A stretch of DNA of 64,000 bases, taken from assembly GCA_019914945.1 (NCBI GenBank), contig CM034105.1:10912001-10976000 (forward strand), given 5' to 3'. Below the pieces are notes generated by a model. It ran no database searches. It saw nothing but the letters and a program-made list of their open reading frames with translations, and was not told the DNA's origin. Origin of the DNA: Typha latifolia (Eukaryota > Streptophyta > Magnoliopsida > Poales > Typhaceae). A program made the translations under genes and the position numbers. How positions within the stretch are numbered: the first letter of the stretch is position 1; every line of letters starts with the position of its first letter. Shown here piece after piece: positions 1 to 9,414 of this stretch.

Positions 1-67
1 GAGTACCATAAGTAGAGTATTTAGGCCACTGATACGATTCGAACTTCACTGATGTCGTCTCGAGCAT

Positions 68-1010
68 TGATACTCTTTAGGGGTGTCTTTGTTTCTTGTT
101 TTAATGTTTAATTCCTAAGAAAATAAGTTTTCTGTAAGTCGCGTTCGAACGCAGGTGGAGTGCGTTCGAACGCAGTTGTGAACGCCTGCATCACATCCAG
201 AGAGTGTGAATTGTGCATTCAAACGCCGCGTTTGAACGTGCTGTGAATGCCTGTATTGCGTTTGCAAATCAAGAGAAGTAGGAAACATGTGCATTCGGTT
301 GTGCGTTCGAACGCCTGCATCGCGTTTGCAAATCCAGAGAAGAGCGAACTAGGTGCGTTCGAACGCGAGCGGGCGCGTTCGAACACAGTTAGCGATAATA
401 TACTGTTTAGGATTAATTTTGAATTGTTTGGTTAGTCTCTAAAGAATGTGGATGGCAACCAAAGAGTCATTATTGAAGAATTGAGTTTTGCCTTGCCTCC
501 TTCGTCTTCTTCGCTCCCGTTCTCTTAATCCCCGGCGATGCCGCTTCTAACCTCCCTCGACCGGCCAATCACCTAGACCCTTAGGGGTGGCCCTCTCCTC
601 CCCCTTCTTCCAATCTATCCAACACTTGCCATAACCCTTCCATCAACCATAACCCTTCCACCACCACTTTTCACCGGTGCCACCCTATTAACGCCGGTCC
701 TCCACCAACCACCATCACCTAGGATCTCGTGCCTCCATCCACAGATCCTAAATAGACCACCCTGATGTTCGTCCACTAATTGAATGATATCTCGAGATCC
801 CCACATCCGATTCCCACGAAACTTAATTTTTTGGAAAGCTCTTTTCTAGGGGCTACAATTTGGAATTGGATATGTTGGAACTTTCATATGTGTTCATGTA
901 TCCAAATTTTACATTGATCCGACGGTGGCATATTTCGGGATCTTATTTCAAAGTTTCATACTAGATCCAGTCCAGATCAGAGAATAGAAAGAGATCGAAC
1001 CTTAGCCTAA
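68..1010 (+). repeat. Left LTR of a Ty3/gypsy element (approximate bounds)
   Basis: The stretch starting TGATACTCTTTAG aligns by eye with the start of the right LTR near 6319. Both continue into a block rich in TTCGAA palindromes, and both then read ATGTGGATGGCAACC or a close variant (near 450 and 6640). It precedes the reverse-transcriptase remnant at 1030. The primer-binding site, gag, protease and most of the reverse transcriptase are missing between the LTR and that remnant. The 3' edge is uncertain. Confidence 0.5.
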
Positions 1011-1029
1011 GGGGAGATCGTATCAGCCA

Positions 1030-1313
1030 CATCATCTCAGCGGAAGGTGTATTGGCGGATCCTCAAAAGGTAGTATGCATGACCACTTGGCCTATTTCTA
1101 CCACCACCACATGATTGCGAGGATTTTTTGGGGCTGACCGGATATTATCGCCGCTTCATTGCCGGGTATGGTAAGATCGCTGCTCCTCTCACTTCTTTGT
1201 TGAAGAAGGACTCATTTAGATGGACGGATGAAGCCACTACAACCTTTGAAAAACTAAAAACAGTAATGATGACTGCGCCCGTTTTAGCGCTACTCGACTT
1301 CACAAAAAAGTTC
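1030..1313 (+). pseudogene. Ty3/gypsy reverse transcriptase fragment, 5' of a nested insertion
   Basis: Translation gives the end of a gypsy reverse transcriptase: [20 protein letters not shown], then a W-T-D-E-A segment and a [14 protein letters not shown] segment. These are the connection between the RT thumb and RNase H. Upstream of 1128 the frame is already broken by stops and a small shift. The reading frame is cut after K-K-F by a copia insertion and resumes at 4867 with I-V-K-C-D-A-S, the start of RNase H. This shows that the two pieces were once one pol gene. Confidence 0.85.
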
Positions 1314-1609
1314 TAAAAAACCCCTAGACACCAGTATGTATCTAAATACTAGGCAATGATATCACTCGTTCACTTAAGTAAAAGTCCATAGAAATATTAA
1401 GAACGAAAGAAGAGATGAACACCAAGATTTTAACATGGAAAAACCCAAATGGGAAAAAACCACGGATCCAAACTCGGATCAAAACTAATCACTATGACAG
1501 TAGCAGTTACAAGACTGACTCACAAAATAACCCGTCGATCCAAACGACTTTGTTCCTCTCAGTCTTGCTCGCTAGAACCCACGATTCACTACTTCTCGTG
1601 ATTGAAGTC
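1314..1609 (-). repeat. Stump of copia 3' LTR
   Basis: About 300 bases match the plus-strand start of the LTR copies at 3474 and 7813, including CTAGACACCAGTATGTATCT. The match stops at about 1609, where gag-side sequence begins directly. The missing part includes the minisatellite that the other LTR copies carry. The stump shows that one deletion removed pol together with the 5' section of this LTR. Confidence 0.8.
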
Positions 1610-1737
1610 CATAATTTCAAATCACTAATTATATGCACAACATAACATTTCAAATCACTTTTCTTAACCCATATGGCCTTTGTTTTCATCCCATAAATGA
1701 AAGCACTTCTCGGTTTTTGCAAAAGTTTACAATCATG

Positions 1738-3493
1738 TCAAATATGCCTTAGAATGCCGCAATGATAGCATGTCGGAACAAACTCTTTTTTACTCACCTT
1801 TTGTTGAGGAGTGTGACTAAAGTTTACCTTTGATGCCATTGAACATTCACTAGTTTGTAGATTCAACTTCCGTTTAAAAGCATTCATCCAGGATTGTTTT
1901 GTAAATGCGGTTGATGACTTCAGATATTTTTCCTTTTGTATACCTGCAAAAACGAAGACAGTTTTATTATTATTTGAATTACTAGTGTATCCAACACCAT
2001 ACCTGTCTTTTCTAGAGATTTGAGCCTTTAGAAGTTTGTTCTTCCCTTTTAGAAATGTCACTTCCTTATGCAATCTCTAGTTCAATTTCATCAGCCTTCA
2101 TTTTATTTTTTGCATTGTCAAGTTGTTCAGAAAGGTCTTTGACGCGTTCAAGTTCCAATTTGTACTTCTCCTCAAATCGAATTCTTTCTGGTTCGATTAC
2201 CTTGAGTCGTTGAAGTAGTCTAAGATTGCTTTTCTTGGGTTTAAACAACTCGAGGTACAAGTCATTATATGCCTTCTGAATTTTAGATTCATCTTTCTCA
2301 GCTAGAAACATATCCTAATCATCTGTACTATCAGTATCAACAACAGAGTCAGTATTAAGTAGAGAAGATGCAAAAGCTACAAAGTTTTCTTCGTCTTTTT
2401 CATAATCATCATCAGATTCATCTAAGTCATCCCAAGTAACTTTCATAGCTTTACCCTTCCTCTTAAGACGATTAGGGCATTCTTGTGCTATGTGTCTAAA
2501 ACCAAAACATTCAAAACATCGAACTTTATTCTAAGAATTCTTATTTTTCTGTTTGACATTGTTGTTGCTTACCCATGTATTCGAACTCATAGTATTCTTC
2601 TTTTTCACAAAAGCTTTGTTCTTCTCAAGTTTTTCAACATTCAACTTGTTTGGCTTCCGAAAGAATTTATTAAACTTTTTGACAAACATAGCCAACATCT
2701 CAACATCTAAATCACCTTCATCATTAGACTCCTCTAAATTTTGTTCAACTGTGGATAGGGCCATCCCTTTGGACTTTCTCGGTTCCGAAAGGCTGGACTC
2801 AAATGTTTGTAAATTTCCTACTAATTGTTCAACTTTTACAGAATCGATATCCTTACTTTCCTCAATACTTGTAACTTTTGCCTAAAACCTTTCTAGAAGA
2901 GACCTAAGGATCTTACGGACAATTCTGTTTTCAGGAATTTTCTCTCCTAGATTGAAACTAGAGTTGACTATATCACTCAGCTTTGCATAGAACTCATCAA
3001 ATGCCTCATTCTCCTCCATACATAGAGTTTCAAAACTAGTAGTCAATTTCTAAAGTTTTGAAAGTTTTACAGCCATAGTTTCTTCGTGAGTAGTTTCTAA
3101 GATCGTCTAGCCTTCTTTTGCTATCTCACAAGTAGAAATTCTTTTAAATTCTTTCGAGAAAACACAACTAAAAATTGCATTTATTGCTTTGCTATTCCAG
3201 CCGAGTTTTTCATAGTCTGTCCTATCCCATGACTCAATCGATTTCTCAATAAGTTTTTCATTCACCATGTATATTGATGGACTCCAACCGTTCACAACGG
3301 CAAACCATACTCGCTCGTCTATAGACTTCAAGTAAGCTCTCATCCTAACTTTCCAATATCCATAATTTGATCCATCTAGAATAAGAGGTCTAATAGACAA
3401 AAGTTCATCTCTATGAAAATTCATGCCTATCTGATCTCTCTCTATAGATGAGAGAACCTGCTTTGATACCAATTGAAAAACCTCTAGACACAA
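1738..3493 (-). pseudogene. Ty1/copia gag, degenerate
   Basis: Read on the minus strand, the pieces in order are: an N-terminal gag domain with L-D-G-S-N-Y-G-Y-W-K-V-R-M (about 3390); a middle gag region around 3050-2890; a lysine-rich stretch; one CCHC knuckle, CFECFGFRHIAQEC, near 2510-2470; an acidic serine/aspartate segment; and a coiled-coil region (2311-2066) rich in E-K-L. A second knuckle start, CYHCGILRHI, lies at 1740-1770. Gag would form the virus-like particle and bind element RNA. Stops near 3108, 2883, 2532, 2312 and 2068 break it, so no intact protein can be made. Confidence 0.85.
3461..3473 (-). other. Primer-binding site of the copia element
   Basis: On the minus strand the LTR ends in TTTTTCA and is followed at once by ATTGGTATCAAAG. 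This resembles the TGGTATCAGAGC complement of initiator methionine tRNA used by plant copia elements. It fixes the strand of the element and the inner edge of the LTR. Confidence 0.75.
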
Positions 3494-4866
3494 GTATGTA
3501 TCTAAATACTAGGCAATGATATCACTTGTTCGCTTAAGTAAAAGTCCGTAGAAATATTAAGAACGAAAGCAGAGATGAACGTTAAGATTTTAACGTGGAA
3601 AAACCCAAACAGGAAAAAACTACGGATCCAAACTCGAATCAAAACCAATCACTATGATAGTAGCAGTTACAAAACTAACTCACAAAATAACCCGTCGATC
3701 CAAACGACTTTGTTCCTCTCAGTCTTGCTCGCTAGAACCCACGATTCACTACTTCTCGTGATTGAAGTCCAACCTCAGTAGCCCTCGAGATTAATCTTTC
3801 GTCTAGATAGCCCTTAAGACGAAAGATTAAGTTCTGTAGATGAGTAGGACCTTGTTAGTTGAAGAACCGATGTAGCCTCAAGAAGTCTCCTTCAATAATA
3901 TTTCTTTAACCACCCTAGAGTTAGGGCATCACAATCCTTATATATGATCTCCAAGATAGAGCCAAATCCAAGTCTTATCTGTACTCACGAAAGTCCAAGA
4001 TTTTCAAACTTCGTTGGTGTGTTCGAACGCGGCCCGGGTGCGTTCGAACGGCCTGACTTGATCTCAAGTGCGTTCGAACGGGCCCAAGTGCGTTCGAACG
4101 TGACAGCTTGAATTCTTCAGGATGCGCTCGAACGCATTTGTGAACGCTACTCTTGGTCTGTGTGAACGCAGTACCTGCGTTCGAACGCGTTTGTGAACGC
4201 AGCTCTCGGTCTGTGTGAATACAGTACCCGCGTTCGAACGCGTTTGTGAATACAGCTCTCGGTCTGTGTGAACGCAAGTACTCGCGTTCGAACATATTTG
4301 TGAACGCAGCTCTCGGTTTGTGTGAATGCAAGTACCCGCGTTCGAATGCGTTTGTCGGTCTGTGTGAATGTAGTACCCGTGTTCGAACGGGTTCGTGAAC
4401 GCAGCTCTCGGTCTGTGTGAACGCAAGTACCCGTGTTCGAATGCGTTTGTGAATGCAGCTCTCGGTTTGTGTGAACACAAGTACCTGCGTTCGAACGCAT
4501 TTGTGAACGTAGCTCTCGGTCTGTGTGAATGCAGTATCTGCGTTTGAACGCGTTTGTGAATGCAGCTCTCGGTCTGTGTGAACGTAAGTACCCGCGTTCG
4601 AACGCGTTTGTGAATGCAGGTCTCAGTTTGTGTGAATACAAGTACCCGTGTTCGAATGCGTTTGTGAATGCAGCTCTTGGTATGTGTGAACGCAAGTACC
4701 TGCGTTCGAACGCGTTTGTGAATGCGGTGTGAACTCAACAACTTTTCTCCAATAATCTTGCAATTCTTCAAACCAGAGATTTTTTAGACTTATATAAAGC
4801 TCATATACATGTAAAAATACACTTAGAATATTTTGTACACAATTGCCAATAATTAAAAACCTAACA
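3474..4866 (-). repeat. Copia 5' LTR, 1,393 bp
   Basis: The LTR runs from TGTTAG on the minus strand (complement of CTAACA ending at 4866) to TTTTTCA at 3474, so it has TG...CA ends. It shares its whole outline with the solo LTR at 7813-8777. The difference in length is almost entirely due to a tandem array at 4127-4730. Open frames of 167-235 residues inside it are products of the repeats and not genes. Confidence 0.85.
4127..4730. repeat. ~53-bp minisatellite inside the copia LTR, 11 full units plus a part
   Basis: The unit begins GTTCGAACGCGTTTGTGAA, continues through CAGCTCTCGGTCTGTGTG, and ends in AAGTACCCGC, about 52-54 bp. I count 11 units plus one partial unit. One unit near 4340 has lost about 13 bp. 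Variation among units is mostly C-to-T or G-to-A at CpG, as expected from methylated cytosine decay. Because the unit has few stops, three overlapping minus-strand frames are open across it. Confidence 0.9.
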
Positions 4867-6291
4867 AGTTTATTGTGAAATGTGATGCATCGAGAGTTAG
4901 CATATGAGCTATACTAATGCAAGTAGGACGTCCATTGCCTTTTTTAGCAAAGCTTTATCACAAAAATCTCAGCAATTATCGATTTACAAGAGAGAGATAA
5001 AGTGGAGCCCTTATTTGATCAATAGTTGATTTATTATCCGAACCGATCAAAGGAGCCTTCCATACTTTATGGGACAACGTATACACACTCCGGCATAGCA
5101 GAGATGGGTTACAAAATTGCTGGGGGTATAATTATGACATTCAATACAAGAAAGGAACGGAAAATAGAGAGGTGGATGCATTATCACGCCAACCAGATAC
5201 CGCCGAGCTTACAGCCTATTTTTCTCCCATTTTTCCTTTTCTTGATGAGCTGAGGTATGCATGTACATCTGACCATATATTTTGAGATTGTTACAGGAGG
5301 TGATAGATGATCCGGAGCATCATCTAGAGTTGGAGAACCGAGGTGTTTTGCTGTTGGACTGCGAATGCATACGGGTGCCTGCAAATGATGGGTTGTAGCA
5401 GAAATTATTGGAGAACTTCCACCAAACACACGATTGTCTCGAATCGTGATCGTGTATTTATGAGCAACTTTTGGACTAAATTTTTTAGATTACATGGGAC
5501 TCGACTGAACTTCAGTTCGGCCTACCATCCACAGATGGACGGCCAAACCGAGGTGGTCAATCAAGGCATTGAGCAGTACTTGAGATGCTTTGTTGGAGAG
5601 ATGTCGAGACGATGGTTGGAGTTCTTACCATGGGCGGAGTGGTCTTACAACATCGCCTACCATAGTAGCATTGGCATGACTCCATTTGAGGTAGTGTATA
5701 GATGCACGACTCCGACATTACGCGCTTATGATCTAGTGGCATCTACAGATCAGACGAAGGTGGACTTAGCTTTAATGGATAGACGCCATATTGAGGAGGT
5801 TGCGTGCCCATCTTAAACTTGCTCAAAACCGTATGAAGCAAGTTTATGATCACAGTCATAAGGAGCAGGAGTTCGACATTGATAATTGGATGTTTGAGAG
5901 GGTGCAACCGTATCGACAGGTGACCTTGCGTCCGATGTGAAACCAGAAGTTAGCACATCGCTACTTCGGTCTGTTTTGGGTGTTATAGTGTATTGGTCCA
6001 GTTGCATATCATTTGGAGCTACCGGAGGGGTCGAGAGTGCATCTTGTCTTTCATGTTTCATTATTGAGAGAGCATATTGGAGATCATGAGGTCGTTGGAT
6101 TAGTTCTATTGGAGCCATTGGAGGAGACAAGAGATCATAAAGCCGTTCGTGTACTTGCTAGGCGCCGACGACGACATGGTACTAGATTAGAGATGGAGAT
6201 TCTAGTCGAGTGGCTTGGCAAGCCATCCGATGAGGCGACACGGGAGTTAGAGACTGATATTTTTGAGCATTTCCCTGACTTTTCACCTTAA
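4867..6291 (+). pseudogene. Ty3/gypsy RNase H, integrase and C-terminal domain remnants
   Basis: The pol frame resumes at 4867 with the RNase H start (I-V-K-C-D-A-S). It has an in-frame TGA near 4909 and a shift before 5000. The integrase core is clear at 5430-5790: S-N-R-D-R-V-F carries the second catalytic aspartate, and the block with H-P-Q-M-D-G-Q-T-E carries the catalytic glutamate about 35 residues on. The zinc-binding HHCC start is damaged. A stop at 5814 is followed by the integrase C-terminal region and, at 6013-6291, a basic stretch and a chromodomain-like end, V-E-W-L-G-K-P-S-D-E-A-T, then H-F-P-D-F. This would place it among chromodomain-type gypsy elements. It is inactive. Confidence 0.85.
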
Positions 6292-6318
6292 GGACAAGGT
6301 GAGAGAAGCGTGGTGGGC
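6292..6318 (+). other. Probable polypurine tract of the gypsy element
   Basis: A purine-rich run (GACAAGGTGAGAGAAGCG, then TGGTGGG) lies between the pol stop and TGATAC, the start of the right LTR. This is the expected position of the plus-strand primer. Confidence 0.5.
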
Positions 6319-6952
6319 TGATACATTTAGTTATGGTCTTTTCTTATTCAATTAGTTATTTATTTTCATTAAAATAAAATTTTTATCGGTCGTGTTCGAA
6401 TGCGGAAGTAGTCGTGTTCGAATGCAGAAGGAGTCGTGTTAGAATGCCTGCATTAAGTTTGCAAAAACAGAGAACGCAAAATATGTGTTCGAACGCCTAC
6501 ATCGTGTTCGCACATACAAAGAACGCCTTTTGTGCATTCGAACGTGATCGGGCGCATTTGAACGCAATCGACGGGAATCTTCTAAAATTAGGGTTAATAT
6601 TTATATTTTGGCTTGTTGGCTAGCTTCTATAAAGGTGTGGATGGGAGCCAAAATCATTATGCTATTGGATTATTAATTTTCTTGCCTCCTATCTTCTCTC
6701 TATTCTCTCTACCCAAGTCTCCCTCCTCCCTCTTCACCAATCTACCACCTCTATCGTTGGCAAGGTCTCACTTAACTTCTAATTTCCCTCGTCTGTCAAT
6801 TCCTCCCTCTTCCTTGGGATCTCGACCACTTCTTCCCCCTCGTCTTAATCATTTAAATGACATCACCCATTCACCCTCATCTTCATTATCATCCATAATC
6901 CTAACATCCACTCCACCTGCCACCACCACCATCATCTGTAGTAAATTATAAT
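6319..6952 (+). repeat. Right LTR of the gypsy element, truncated
   Basis: It begins TGATACATTTAG and, like the left LTR, passes through a block of degenerate TTCGAA motifs (6395-6570) and then TATAAAGGTGTGGATGGGAG, a likely TATA region. It then becomes a pyrimidine-rich segment. The similarity to the left LTR fades near 6950, so the end is missing or too diverged to place. Confidence 0.55.
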
Positions 6953-7812
6953 TTTGTCCCTGTTACAATTCGAATCTGCAAAGAGCGTAAATATAAAAAA
7001 TGTAGATTAGGAAGTTACGGATCGATTCCACTTAGTTTCATATTTTTTTTAATACGAAAAAAATATTTGGTGAATATTTTCCCTCGATTGCACAGACTGC
7101 TTCTTACAATAAATTCAGATCTTGAAAGAATCATTCCGTAGACCTATAACTAACTCGACTGACTTAAGCCACGTTCTCACATCTCTCTGCCCCATATTTT
7201 ATAGGGGGTGTTAGATACAATACTAAATTCTCTATTACTACCAAATTATCTCATGTTGATTCTCTAGATCCTCCATACAATACCCAGCTAATTTAGGTAT
7301 AATTTAGGTTGCCACATTTTCTTGTAAAGCTAGCTTAGTAATTTACGTAATTTAGTTTTCCATATTTACCAATTGTATTGAATCTTCAATTGTACATAAA
7401 CTATATATATTGAAACAGATCGTAAGGCTCAGTATGCAATAGATAAGTCACTGTCTAGGAAAATTATTTATTAAATCAGTTTTCCTAGACAATGATTTAC
7501 TAACATAATAATATAGCTTAATAGAGAGTCTCGTTTCGTGAAGGCATTTAATTGTCCTAAGTTAATAGTAAGTCGTTGATAGAGGAAGCAAGTTCGTTAA
7601 TCTTTCTCCCAGAGCTGGAACACTTGTTGTCATAAGCTTGAAAATAGGGTATACCTATTGTGGTTGAGAGAGAGAGAGGCATTTTATTTTATTGTCATGT
7701 GTACTGTCAATTCTAAATAAGTATTTCTCTTTGTTATTATTAAAATGAGATTTTTATTTTTAAAATAATTATTCTTGTATTCACTTGTATTCTGAAATAT
7801 ATATAGTTTTTT
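6953..7812. other. Intergenic, no gene seen
   Basis: AT-rich sequence without a credible coding region. A short GA run lies at 7666-7678. It ends against the T-run next to the solo LTR. Confidence 0.6.
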
Positions 7813-8777
7813 TGAAAAACCTCTAGACACAAGTATGTATCTAAATACTAGGCAATGATATCACTCGTTCGCTTAAGTAAAAGTCCGTAGAAATATTAAG
7901 AACGAAAACAGAGATGAACGCCAAGATTTTAACATGGAAAAATCCAAACGGGAAAAAACTACGGATCCAAACTCGGATCAAAACTAATCACTATGATAGT
8001 AGCAGTTACAAGACTAACTCACAAAATAACCCGTCGATCCAAACGATTTTGTTCCTCTCAATCTTGCTCGCTAGAACCCACGATTCACTACTTCTCGTGA
8101 TTGAACTCCAACCTTAGTAGCCCTCGAGATTGATCTTTCTTCTAGATAGCCCTTAAGACGAAAGATTAAATTCTATAGATGAATAGGACCTTGTTAGTTG
8201 AAGAAGCCTCAAGAAGTCTTCTTCAATAATACTTCTTTAACCACCTTAGAGTTAGGGTATCACAATCCTTATATATGATCTCTAAGATAGAGCCAAATCC
8301 AAGTCTTATCCGTACTTACGAAAGTCCAAGATTTTCAAACTTCGTTGGTGCGTTCGAACGTGGCCCGGGTACGTTCGAACGACCTGACTTGATCTTAGGT
8401 GCGTTTGAACGAGCCCAAGTGCGTTCGAATGCGACAGCTTGAATTCTTCAGGTTGCGTTCGAACGTATTTGTGAACGCTACTCTCGGTCTATGTGAATGC
8501 AGTACCTGCGTTCGAACGCGTTTGTGAACACAACTCTCGGTCTGTGTGAACGCAAGTACCCGCGTTCGAACGCGTTTATGAACGCAGCTCTCGGTCTGTG
8601 TGAACGCAGTACCCGCGTTCGAACGCGTTTGTGAACGCGATGTGAACGCACAACTTTTCTCTAATAATCTTGCAATTCTTCAAACCAGAGATATTCTAAA
8701 TTTGTATAAATCTCATATATATGTAAAAATACACTTAGAATATTCTGTACACAATTGCCAACAATTAAAACCTAACA
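7813..8777 (-). repeat. Solo copia LTR, 965 bp
   Basis: A full LTR of the same family as 3474-4866, from TGAAAAACCTC at 7813 to CTAACA at 8777, with no internal region beside it. The tandem array here has only three full ~53-bp units plus a part. The flanks are T-rich on both sides, so a 5-bp duplication cannot be proven. It probably formed by LTR-LTR recombination. Confidence 0.85.
8462..8645. repeat. ~53-bp minisatellite in solo LTR, 3 units plus a part
   Basis: Same unit as at 4127-4730 (GTTCGAACGCGTTTGTGAA and so on). The final partial unit runs into GATGTGAACGCACAAC, matching the junction in the longer array. This allows direct comparison of copy number, 3 against 11. Confidence 0.85.
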
Positions 8778-9414
8778 TTTAAAAAAAAATAATGACAGTG
8801 CCTTAATTAGAATCAATTAATAAAAAGTTTAAGAAGTATAAGAAGAAATAAAATGTGATTTCCTAGGATAAAATAATTCTAAGCTCTCACAGATTTTAAA
8901 AATATCAAAAATATGATATGATTGGTTGCTGTCTTTGCTTCTGACCTAAAAAAACTTATTATTTCTTTCTTTTCAAATCATCCACCAAGTAATTGCGAAA
9001 AGGAAGTTTAAAGCCGTCCTAATCTTTTCTGGGACATACGCAAGCAAAGAATTGTTGATTTCGATAGCGATTTAGCCTACTTCTCCAAATAGTTTGAAAT
9101 TTACTTCTTCTTTTTTTTCAATAAGTTTAAGAATCAGACCCGAATCTCTAAAATGTTCCCAATAGTTGGAAGTCTACTTGTAAACATAATATGATGTTCT
9201 TCTCAATGGGACAATTATCTCTGTAGTGTGCAATATAAATAAATGCCAGAATATTCACTTTTTTCACGATCTAATTGTTTCTTTTTTATTTCCTTAGCAT
9301 TATCGCCAACAAAAAGAATAATCAGCACAGTCAATTATGTATTACTTTTCTTTTTTCCTTCCTTTGTGATATCTACATCATTACAATATTATATACTCAT
9401 AATTTCTAAGAAAC
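8778..9414. other. Intergenic and likely 3' flank of the phosphatase gene
   Basis: AT-rich, with no coding signal. The part next to 9414 should contain the 3' UTR and poly(A) site of the minus-strand phosphatase gene. Confidence 0.5.

Larger units (their letters stand above)
1314..4866 (-). mobile_element. Ty1/copia element, internally deleted, nested in the gypsy pol gene
   Basis: From right to left the element has a 5' LTR (3474-4866), a methionine-tRNA-type primer-binding site (3461-3473), a gag gene (about 3440-1738) and a 3' LTR stump (1314-1609). All of pol, the polypurine tract and the 5' part of the 3' LTR are deleted. The flanks are AGTTC (1309-1313) and AGTTT (4867-4871), a 5-bp target duplication with one silent change in the gypsy phenylalanine codon. 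It cannot move by itself. Confidence 0.85.

Noticed and set aside
4127..4730. Regularly spaced repeats that could be taken for a CRISPR array
   Set aside because: Units are contiguous, with no unique spacers, and belong to an LTR of a plant retrotransposon.
3975..4771. Overlapping minus-strand open frames of 167-235 residues with repeating S-H-R-P-R-A-A-F-T-N
   Set aside because: They lie wholly in the ~53-bp minisatellite of a copia LTR, are open in three frames at once and vanish in the shorter LTR copy.
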